From Pempheris klunzingeri (Eukaryota; Chordata; Actinopteri; Acropomatiformes; Pempheridae): a DNA stretch of 64,000 nucleotides. The notes beneath the pieces were generated by a model, which worked only from the letters and a program-made list of their open reading frames with translations, searched no databases and had not been told where the DNA came from. Position numbers and translations under genes: made by a program. The stretch lies in assembly GCF_042242105.1 (NCBI RefSeq), contig NC_092020.1, positions 5,487,501 to 5,551,500 on the forward strand, written 5' to 3'. This document shows, in pieces, positions 52,789 through 61,448 of the stretch (within the stretch, counting starts at the first letter, position 1; each line of letters begins with the position of its first letter).

Positions 52789-55700
52789 GGCACAAGGGAC
52801 GACTGCTCCGTCAGGTGGTAGACGTGTGGGTGGTGGCTGGAGCTGCAGAGGGCTGGCAGGGAGGCTAAAAGACATGCTTCATTAAGATTTAATATTAACT
52901 ACAAAATATAGGAAAAAAGTAAAGATTATTTCCTTCACTTTCTGTTTTTTTTTTTTTTTGGTGTGGATGTGGAGGTGATTTCCATCCAGCAACCTGAGTG
53001 GGCCAAGAACTGTTATTTAAACCATAGAGCTTCTTCTTTAGTGATAATGAAACCCATTTAGTCTGTTCTTGTACTGTTGGACCTTAAACTGTTACACTCC
53101 CACATGCTTTGTTGCTGGCACAGACCGTAGAATGACAGAAACTTAACCCCATTCACAGCCAACATGAACTCTGAGGTGTTCTTGAAATTCCTCCTCAGAA
53201 ATTTGTCTGTTTCAGAGATTGATTAGCTGAGGAGGAGTAAATATATTATTTTTGTAATGCATCTTCATGGTAAACAGTTGAAAACCTACAGTAACTCTTC
53301 TCTCTGAACATTGTTTAGTCTAACTAATTGCAGAGCTTTGGGTTGTTTTTTTTTTTTTTTTTTGCCTTATTGTACGCTGTTGTGTTGTACAGGAACTTCA
53401 GTGATCCTCAGAAATACGGCTTTGGCTGAGTGGTGATGTGGATCATATTGGCCAGGTCAGCACATAGTAGCTTTTGGTGATTAATGTGTAGTTACTAGGC
53501 CTTTGGTTGCACGTGTGAGGTTACAGAGGTCAGAAATGATCCTGCAGTGCTGTACTTTCCAATGCATTAGCTGGCACAGCAAGAGAAAATCAAAACCATA
53601 GAGGAATCAATTTATTGTGCTGTGATTTTTAGAGGCTGCGCTCGGCGAGGCTGACATGACTGAAATAGAAACGAGGCATCAGATAATGCTGCAGGGTAGC
53701 AGCCACCCATTCACCGCTAGCATGGACAGCCAGGATATACCAATTGATCTCGCTGGGAGCACTCCATTTTCATCCCCTCATACTGAGCCCAGATAGCAGC
53801 ATAGCATTCATGTACAACAATAACTACTAACTAAAAACTACTTGATGTACATTTCTCCTTTACAGCATAAGCACTGCATTACACAAGAAATAATACTGCA
53901 GTTTACACAGAGGTGTTGCTCATAAGGATGCATCATAGGTATGTTACACTGTAAATGATATTCATAGAAAAGCCCGAAAAATTAGTTGACATGCAGAGGA
54001 GATTTCAATAGGGAAGCTTTTTTCTTGAATAATTTCCTCATTTCCATTTTCATTTGACACACATTGAACATCTGCTACACTGGATTGGAGAATTTGTCTG
54101 ACTGTAAGTGATGGAAATTTTTACTTGACTGGAATATTTTGCTAAAACTAACTGGATCACCACAATCTCATGTAAACAATAACTCCCAACCATACAGTTA
54201 GTATCCCGGGCTGCAAAGAATACACGAATAAAAGAGGGGGCAGACGCTAATGGATTTTAAATATCATGTATTTGTCTTCACTGATATTATTAGAATAATT
54301 CATTTTAACAAGGTACACTGTAACATGCCTGTGATGCATCGGAAAGCACGTCCGATCAGACAATAACCACATGCACTGTTGAAACAAGAGTGAGTTTGTT
54401 TTGGATGATGAGCACTGAATTTATTGAGTTCCTCATGTATATCACTGATTAGTTCTATTTCTTTAAAAGACTTCTGTTGAAATAATTGCCTTACTTGTTA
54501 CTGAAATGGCATATTAGGGATTTCAAGAAATGTGTTGTATGTCTGTGCGCACAGTCTTCTAGTATATACCTCATGGGATTTGAGTTTGCAAATGCTGTGT
54601 TCTCTCTCCTTTCCTTCCGAAACAAGATGTTTTATTTGACAGTTTAAAGTACTCAACAGTGGTTTGTATGCATGCCTGAACTTGATGATATATGTTCAAA
54701 CTTGAACAGGGGCTGCGACCTGGTTTTCACAATGGAAAACTAGATTTTTAAACTCAAGTATTTCATTGGCTGGTGCCACACAAATGTTAATTCATAATGA
54801 ATTGCAGTGTGGTACCTTGTAAATGAATGTTGCCTTATTTAAAGACATTTAATGGATCGTAATGATTATGTAAAATTCTAGACCTCTTAATTTGTTTTTA
54901 AACCAAAGTCAATATGAAAAGGGTTAAAATGTACATTTCAGGTCCCAGAAGCATTACTAGTTCATTTCTCAGATCCTCATGTAGCGTAGCATTGGTTTAT
55001 CACCGTGCTCTTTTGACTGATCCCGTCAGTTTAAATATGTTTTAATAGAGACTACACTCAGTAGTTTTTCAGTTGTGGTTAATTGGCTTTTTAAAAAAAA
55101 AAAAAAAGAACACTGTTTGGTTCCCTGCACCAGATAGTTACAGGATCATCGTCACACCTTTATGGATCAGTGGAAACATTTGGAAGATCTGCTGTGAATG
55201 TGGAACATTTATGCACAATTAGGCTGAAGTCCTGTGCACAGTGCACACAGTCATGTACTCAGTTTATGAAAGAAAGTTTGTCTGAAAGTGTGTTTGTGTT
55301 TCTTTAAAAATCCCATTGGCGATCAATGTTTCAACTCCTTTGTGAATATTTCTTGTCAAACGGAATATTCCAAAGCCAAAGTAATGCATCGGACTAAACC
55401 CCCGTAGCCAGAAGTCACAGCTAACATCTGTGTGACCACAAACAAACTTCCAGCTTACTGACAAACTGAAGTTACATAACAGGCTGTCTGTCCTCTGTAA
55501 TAACAGCCACCATCATTGGACTGTTGCGTAACAAAATGACAGCCATTTTGAAAAAGAAGCAATCCAAAATGTTTTCAAATTAGGTGTTTAAATGTGCATG
55601 TAAACTTTCCTGAAATGTGAGTCCTGTCATGATGTGCTCTATGGGAAGGACATGCTGTACGCAGTCAGCCCATCAGGGGGAGCTGTTGGCAACAATTGGC

Positions 55701-56020
55701 ACCTTGTATTAGTCTTACAAACAAAGCATTTCATGTTACTATAACCCTACCTCTAATTATGACTATATAATCACTGGCAATATTACTGAGACATCAACAC
55801 CAACTCCTAAACATCAATACTATATATCTCATGATTTAGAGTTTTCTGTTTAAATATTTGTTGTGCTTTACTTTTTTTACTTTGTTGCCTTCTTTTTTCC
55901 CCTCTTTCTCTTTCCACACTCTGGACTTTTTCTTTATTTACCATGGGAGCGAATTATGTGTACATAACTTTATAAAAGATAAAAGTGTGAAAGCATTCAT
56001 GAAAATAAAACTTTATGGCA
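52789..56020 (+). other. Long 3' UTR of the CAB39 paralogue
   Basis: 3.2 kb without another gene, ending at AATAAA (56004-56009). Contains T-runs (52938-52959 and 53346-53363) and an A-run near 55093. A CTCF-like word lies at 55670-55684. Earlier polyadenylation is possible. Confidence 0.5.
56004..56009 (+). terminator. Distal polyadenylation signal of the CAB39 paralogue
   Basis: Canonical AATAAA followed by a T/GT-rich stretch (ttgtttttttgtgtg), a good downstream element. Confidence 0.5.
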
Positions 56021-56309
56021 ATTTGTTTTTTTGTGTGCCTCCAACTGACTTCTTTCTGTTTAAGCTGCATCAGTCTCATTAGTACATGTAGTTTGATGAC
56101 CTCACATAATTCCCAGCATAGCTCCACCCGACCTCCAACTAAACTGAGGTCTAATCAGCCAGAATAAGTGAAAGCACCTGTGTGCACCTGCTCCAAAGGC
56201 TCAACAGGCTTCAGAAGTTTCCACACAGCGGAAACAACAACTGACTAAAGTTTGCTGCATACAATCCAACAGCTTTTGATGAAGTTATGATACTGTGCAA
56301 GCCGTGCAA

Positions 56310-56430
56310 AGTCACCTGGCGCTGAAACAATTAGATGATCTACAGGATCATTTTAATGATGACTTTCTGCTTTTTACAAGAAATAATGACACTTTTCAGA
56401 GGATTTTTTAGGTTTTATAGCCCTGTAATT
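56310..56430 (+). repeat. Teleost interspersed repeat (copy 3, fragment)
   Basis: 'gctgaaacaattagatgatctac' followed by AATGATGACTTTCTGC and '...aggattttttaggttttatag' resembles the AATC/GATTA end of the family seen at 12728 and 32900. Short and diverged. Confidence 0.4.
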
Positions 56431-56498
56431 TGAATGGTGTTGAGCACTGAAGGTCATTCTGGACCTTTGGGGATTGTATATGCAACAATAGTCTAAGC

Positions 56499-57310
56499 TT
56501 AAAGGCCCACTTCATAATACTTTTGGGTTTGTTGGATAAAAACAGCTTGAAGGCATCACCCCTGGGCTCCCGGAGACTCCAGTGAGCATTTCATAGACTT
56601 ACTGGATGAAAATCATTGTTAGCTGCAGCTCTGCTGTGGCCTGTAGTTCTTCTGCAAAATGTTGACAATTACAATACAATTACAGCTCCACAGTCAGTGT
56701 TACAGCATCAGTATCACTGCTCAGCACAGGCTACTGCTTCGTGGTTATAAAGACCAAAATGTTAGGTGGTGTTTGCTGTTTGCACAGACCATGATGACTA
56801 TTTGACTGACATGTGGTTTCATCTCCGGAGCCTCATCGCTCTGGACAAAGTTGGTCACCACTTATGTCTTGTCAAACTCACTTATCCAGTGGTGCGAGTG
56901 GATATTGCTAAAAATAACCCCTCCTCCCATTGTGGAGCAGTAATGTCAGCCCAGTTCAAAACCCTGGGACACATTCCATCCTACCAGGAGGTGTCCGACA
57001 TGAGGCCTGCTCAGGAGGCAGCCAGGCTGTTGTCTGTGCGGGGATCACTTGTGCTTTCTGCAAACTTATTAAAACCATCAGAAACATCACTACAGACCAA
57101 GTTTTTTTTTTTAACTGTAACAGCTGCATTTATGGTGCAAAATGAGCCTCCATCCATCAGACAACAGCAGACTCTTGCAAGTGAGCTCATAACAGCAGGC
57201 TCCACGGGAATAAAAGTCAAAATGTGGAGCCGCTGTTTTCCTTCCATTAAACTCCACCAATCAGAGCCCGTGGAGGCAGAGAAAAAGCCGCATGGGAAAG
57301 TGGGTTAAAG
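56499..57310. repeat. Possible MITE-like element
   Basis: The left TTAAAGGCCCACTT and the inverse of the right end (CTTTAACCCACTTTC) share a CCCACTT core. The open frame spanning most of it (56766-57308) has no protein-family features. Weak case. Confidence 0.25.
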
Positions 57311-58003
57311 TTCAACCAGGGAAGAAGGCAAGTGAGGCAACGCTGCTGCGTCCCGTTCCCACAGCGGAGGAAGCGCCACCATGTTCCCGTGTTCTCTGGG
57401 CGCGTTTGGGGTCTCAGTGCGCTTCCCTGGTGCCACAAAAAAAACGGGTTTTCGGGTGATATTTGTGTGCATGTGAGGCGGGACGGTGGAGGGACGAGCT
57501 CCTGCAGACCGAGCAGAAGACTGTGGGGGCAGGGTTTACAGGGGTTAAAGGTCACCAGCCTCCTGGGCTTCTTTGACCAGCGTTGCGCTGAATGGATGAG
57601 CGAGATGGGTCCGCGAAACTATCCACTCTGCAAAAGCTGCGATGGCGTGGGGAAAAGTTTGGAGGGGATGCCTCACCAGAAAGGAGAAAAGACAACAGCA
57701 TCTGATGCCAAAACACAACACGAGGAGCAGCGTGTTTGTGAGGGGATTTGAGGTCTACATCCGCAAAGAGTGCGCCGCCTGCGCTCCTCACCCCACCCCC
57801 ACAAAGAGAAAAACAGCAACAACAAAAAAAAGATGCTCTCACAATTTCATGCATGACAGAACTTTTTGTTTGTGCAAAAGGGTGGCAAAGAGGGCTGCAG
57901 AGGGTACAACATCTGCGGGGTAAGGTACGGAGCGGTGCTGGAGCTCTGTGCACGCTGGGAAGGTGGCAAGTCATTGAGGAGAATAAGCCTCAGCACAGCA
58001 AAG
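57311..58003 (+). promoter_or_regulatory. GC-rich segment, likely promoter/first exon of the microRNA primary transcript
   Basis: CpG content rises sharply between the AT-rich CAB39 tail and the microRNA hairpins. All frames are open for long stretches, as expected of GC-rich non-coding DNA. A good donor (GCAAAG|gtaggc) ends it at 58003/58004. No frame resembles a known protein. I read it as the start of the host transcript; this is inference. Confidence 0.35.
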
Positions 58004-58814
58004 GTAGGCTCTCTGCTGCTGTTCCTCTTTTTACATCACAGATCAACGCAAAGGGCTTGTTGTAACTATCTGAAAAGTTTTAATAATCAGAAAAGTGTTT
58101 TGTCATTTCGCTTTGATTCCTTTTAGGAACGTGTGAAACGTGCTCAACGCGTATTGGGCACCACTCTGAATGTGTTTTACGCCGGTTTTTAGATGACTTG
58201 AATAGTTTAATTCAACGTGTTGCTCCTCAGGAGCCACAATAACTCTATTTGTTAAAAAAAAGTTGATTTGCTCGTGTCTTTGTTAGGTGTGGTGGCACAT
58301 TGGGCTCTATTTGAATCATCCTCAAAGATTTACAGTGAATGCAGCCACTGTTTACCAGCTGCCGGTGTGCGTTTTAGTTACGTAATTGAATAAACGCGGG
58401 TGTGATCTCCATCGAGATTTTTTTTAATTGACTGGATTTGACATCATCAGCACTGGACGCTGTTGGCGCCACTTTAGCTGCACACCGAGCGCGTTGAAGA
58501 ACTCGTGGTGGCTCCGTTAGAAGGTCTCCAGGTAAAGATTTGGAGTTCAGAGAAGGGAAAATCACACCTCGTGGCTCTTTGTGCTCATGTTTTAGAAGAT
58601 GGAGCCTCTGAGTTTAAAATCCCCCCCCCCCCCTCGTGTGTGAAACCTGTGCAGATTTCTCACAGACCACAAATGTGAAAAGTACAATGTGCCAGCAGGA
58701 ACAAGAAGACATTAAAATCCTCGCAGTGATCAGTCAAAACTGTCCACAACCAGCAAGAGTTTCAAAGGAACTAAATATTCCTAAGATCTCATTAAACTGG
58801 GATCAAAGCTTGTA

Positions 58815-59145
58815 GTGGTGAAAAGTAACTAAGTACATTTAAGGAAACACTTTATGGAACCTATTTCTTTACTTTATACTTCAACACTTTACAAAGGGGG
58901 ATTTGTTCATTTGACTCCACCAGCCTCCATCAATCTGAAAATATTAATCAAATGTTAAAATACAATCTTTAAAGGGCCATTCTGCGTAATAGCTTTACTT
59001 TTGATCTTTTTTTTAAATGCATTTTACTTTTACACAAGTAACCATGTGAGTGCAGACGGTTTCCATGTGATGGAGCACTTCCACATGGTGGTGTTACTAC
59101 TTTTACTAAAGTGAAGGAACTACTTCTGCCACTGCCAGCTTTAAG
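58815..59145 (+). repeat. Teleost interspersed repeat of the 'agtaactaagtacattta' type
   Basis: Starts 'tagtggtgaaaagtaactaag', has 'gggccattctgcgtaatag' and 'acttttgatc' in the middle, and ends 'aggaactacttctgccactgcc'. The ends are loosely inverted (AGTGG..GAA.AGTA). A very common fish repeat by recollection. It sits just upstream of the first microRNA hairpin. Confidence 0.65.
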
Positions 59146-59422
59146 TTAAACATAATGCAGATATGACTGTGCTTCTTTTAGTCCTATAAAAGACAGATTT
59201 GCCACCTTTTTAGTTAAATGCACTTTGCATAAACATTTCATTTGGTTGCAGGATTAGTTGACACATGTGTCTCTGCCGCCATCTATTGATTGTTTTTTTT
59301 TTTTTTTTTTTTTTTTTTTTGTCCTGTTTCAGATGGCCCAGACTGGAAGCGTCTTGCCTGGAGGAGCTGGAAGTGATCCAGGACATCAGTCCCCTTCCAG
59401 CCTCCCCCGCCTCTCTTCTGGT

Positions 59423-59501
59423 CCTCCAGCTAAGGTGCATCTAGTGTAGTTAGTGAAGTAGTTCAGTATCTACTGCCCTAGTTGCTCCTTCTGGCTGGAG
59501 G
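59423..59501 (+). ncRNA. mir18b: microRNA precursor mir-18 (miR-17~92 superfamily)
   Basis: The 5' arm at 59431-59453 starts TAAGGTGCATCTAGTG, the miR-18 seed and body; it differs from human miR-18b at one base (T for C) inside the mature sequence. The opposite arm at 59472-59494 reads ACTGCCCTAGTTGCTCCTTC, the usual miR-18-3p. The outer stem CCTCCAGC/GCTGGAGG closes the hairpin. miR-18 is processed by Drosha/Dicer and guides Argonaute repression. First recognisable member of a cluster with mir-20b, mir-19b and mir-363 on the same strand. The letter (18b/18c) is by synteny. Confidence 0.93.
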
Positions 59502-59770
59502 GCAGAAATATTTTTCACTCCAGTGCCCAGAAAACTACTCTTATCTCTGATGAAATGCCTCCATGTTTCTTTCTTTGAGAACACTTATGTTTTAGCTCTG
59601 TAACTGGTACATGTAGCGCTTCAATATCTCGTGTTACATAAACAGGCCGGTGAATGGATTGTTGCTGTTGGCGTGTATCACATTTATCAGTGTGTTTGTG
59701 TGCAGGCCTCCCTCTCAGACATCTTTTTAGTGACTCATGACTTTCTGACTCTTGAGCCAAACATGATGTT

Positions 59771-59852
59771 GACTTGGCAGTTCCAAAGTGCTCACAGTGC
59801 AGGTAGTACACTCTGATCTACTGCAGTTTGTGCACTTCGGGTATTGCTGGTC
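59771..59852 (+). ncRNA. mir20b: microRNA precursor mir-20b
   Basis: The 5' mature region at 59784-59806 begins CAAAGTGCTCACAGTGCAGG: the AAAGTGC seed of the miR-17/20/106 family and the miR-20b body, one base from human miR-20b. The 3' arm at 59820-59841 reads ACTGCAGTTTGTGCACTTCG. The two arms pair around a short loop (tacactctgatct). Targets of this seed family include cell-cycle and TGF-beta pathway mRNAs (established for vertebrates). Confidence 0.95.
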
Positions 59853-59899
59853 ACCTTCCCTCATCCATCAGCCCGTTTACTCTTGAAGGTGGAACTCTG

Positions 59900-59990
59900 G
59901 TGGGTTTACAGCGAGTTTTGTTGGTTTGCTCTCAGCTTCTGCCAGTCTCTGCTGTGCAAATCCATGCAAAGCTCTCTGTTTCTCAGACAC
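59900..59990 (+). ncRNA. mir19b: microRNA precursor mir-19b
   Basis: The 3' arm at 59953-59975 begins TGTGCAAATCCATGCAAAGC, the miR-19b seed (GTGCAAA) and body with a changed 3' end. The 5' arm at about 59914-59935 reads AGTTTTGTTGGTTTGCTCTC, equal in layout to miR-19b-5p. Member order after mir-20b matches the mammalian miR-106a~363 cluster. Confidence 0.93.
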
Positions 59991-60197
59991 GCAGCCAAAA
60001 GTAGAGGTATGGGTTTTGTTTTCTGCAGTTCCAACCTTTGAACACTTGAAAGACTCCAAATCATATTCACCACAGGCACAAGAGAGCAGCTGCTTTTTTT
60101 TTTTTTTTTTTTTTCTCTCTCCCCACCTGATGCAGTCATGTTGGACTCTGTAGGCATATTAGCATTAAATTTCTTTGACAAAGCTCTTTGTCTCGCT

Positions 60198-60278
60198 GTT
60201 TTCAGGTGGATGACTTCACAATTTCAATACTCGACAAAATGAAAGAAATTGCACAGTATCCATCTGCAATCCGCCAGA
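60198..60278 (+). ncRNA. mir363: microRNA precursor mir-363
   Basis: The 3' mature region at 60247-60268 reads AATTGCACAGTATCCATCTG, the miR-25/92/363 seed (ATTGCAC) with the miR-363-specific GTATCCATCTG tail; one base (A for G) differs from human in the first 20. The 5' arm at 60203-60224 (CAGGTGGATGACTTCACAAT) pairs with it. mir-363 is the last member of the cluster, which identifies it as the X-linked-type miR-106a~363 paralogue and not miR-17~92 itself. Confidence 0.93.
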
Positions 60279-60662
60279 TGTTGTGAGCAGTTACTCATTC
60301 ATTAGATTGTACTAATTTAAGCAGAAACACAGTAGTAGTTGCACTAGATGCGTTTTTGGTTGCCTCAGGGAACTTGCAGAGAGGATGAGTTGCACACGGT
60401 GACCTCTGTGCTGTCTGACATGCTGACTGCTGAACACTAGGTGGCACCATTTCAACGGTTTTGGCGCTTGGAGCTGAGTGGAAGTCAAACAGCTGTCCAC
60501 TCAGGATGAGAAGAAGGTGAAGAGAAAAAGTTTTTAAAAAGCCATTATGTCATTGAATTAGATTTGTGTAATCATATAAGATAATAGGAGACTGTTAATG
60601 TTAATTTTCCTTGGCTTATACACACATTTGAGTGTCTGTGCTGTTCCTCCATGTGGTTGAAT

Positions 60663-60668
60663 AATAAA
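60663..60668 (+). terminator. Candidate polyadenylation signal of the microRNA primary transcript
   Basis: AATAAA about 390 bases after mir-363, before the gpc3 promoter region. A CTCF-like word (60434-60448) lies between. Confidence 0.35.
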
Positions 60669-60879
60669 AGCTCATTTTCAGATCACAACCGACGCTCATG
60701 TGTCATTTAAATTGAACTATATGTTAATCTTCTGGCCACATTGTGCCCCTCTGGTGTGTGACTAGTGAACCATACAGGTAGCTACTGTGCCCTATTTGCA
60801 TCCTGTAACATTCATCTTAAACAGCAGCTCGTGCACCGCATCACTCCCCTCCATACAGCTCCATCCCTGCGCGCGCACA

Positions 60880-61291
60880 CACACACGGGGCCAACGTATC
60901 AGCCCGCACTACTACTATAACACGAGAGGAGGGGGGGGGGTCTCTGTGCGCGCAGGTTCACGTTGTGGCGCGCGCTTTTGGCGGAGCGCGCTTTTACCCG
61001 GGGCTCGTTCTTATGTGCAGCGAGCTGAGAGTCAGTGCCGCAAGTGAAGAGGGACTCATAACTTATCAGCGCCGGAGCAGCTTCACCAAGAGGCTCAGCT
61101 GAGCGGCTTTCCAGGCGGACGGACCGTTGAGGGGAAGGGAAACGCGGAAGGATGCTGATCCGAGCTGCTCCCGGAGCTGCTGCCTCAACTCATCAGCGCG
61201 AACGCCGGATTCCCTTGTAACTTTGAATGTGTTGAAGTTTATCTCAGCTGCTCTATTCTGTCCGGTTTGTTTTAAGTGCTGTTCGCCTGCC
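60880..61291 (+). promoter_or_regulatory. CpG-rich promoter and 5' UTR of gpc3
   Basis: Very dense in GCGC (gcgcgcacac, gcgcgcgctttt, ggagcgcgc) with a G-run at 60932-60940. It continues without a break into the gpc3 start exon. The transcription start is undefined. Confidence 0.5.
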
Positions 61292-61448
61292 ATGCCTGGA
61301 CCGTCAGCGCACAGTGCGCTCTTTCTGTGCGCCTTCCTCCAGCTGTTCTCCCTGCCCGGCGGACAGGTGCCAAACTGCCAGGAGGTGCGCGCGGTGTTTC
61401 ACACTCTGCATCCGGGCTCCAAGTGGGTCCCCGAAACCCCGGTGTCAG
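61292..61448 (+). CDS. gpc3: Glypican-3, first exon (3' partial)
   Basis: Glypican-3 is a GPI-anchored heparan-sulfate proteoglycan that modulates Hedgehog, Wnt and BMP signalling at the cell surface. The exon encodes 52 residues plus one base: a hydrophobic signal peptide (SALFLCAFLQLFSLPGG, about residues 8-24), then PNCQEVRAVFHTLHPGSKWV and PETPVS. Human GPC3 has [26 protein letters not shown] at the same place, so the first conserved glypican Cys is present and the GPC3 (not GPC5) identity is clear. A donor follows at 61449 (TCAG|gtaact). Exon 2 (the Cys-rich CLPKGPTCC region in human) is not within the remaining 2.5 kb. The same strand as the microRNA cluster just upstream agrees with mammalian Xq26. 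Confidence 0.9.

Noticed and set aside
56766-57308. A 180-codon open frame
   Set aside because: No family features, Kozak context or splice partners; it lies in a possible repeat and a rising-GC zone. Treated as chance.
57332-57751. A 139-codon open frame in the GC-rich segment
   Set aside because: All frames are open here because of base composition; no recognisable domain.
58323-58345. A miR-17-like word (CAAAGATTTACAGTG) upstream of mir-18
   Set aside because: The seed is wrong (no AAAGTGC) and no matching 3' arm follows, so I do not call a mir-17 precursor.
59333-60286. A two- or three-exon small protein gene, with an exon at 59333-59434 joined in phase to a terminal exon at 60206-60286
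   Set aside because: The splice-like borders and open frames coincide with the mir-18 and mir-363 hairpins, whose RNA sequences explain the conservation. No protein family fits.
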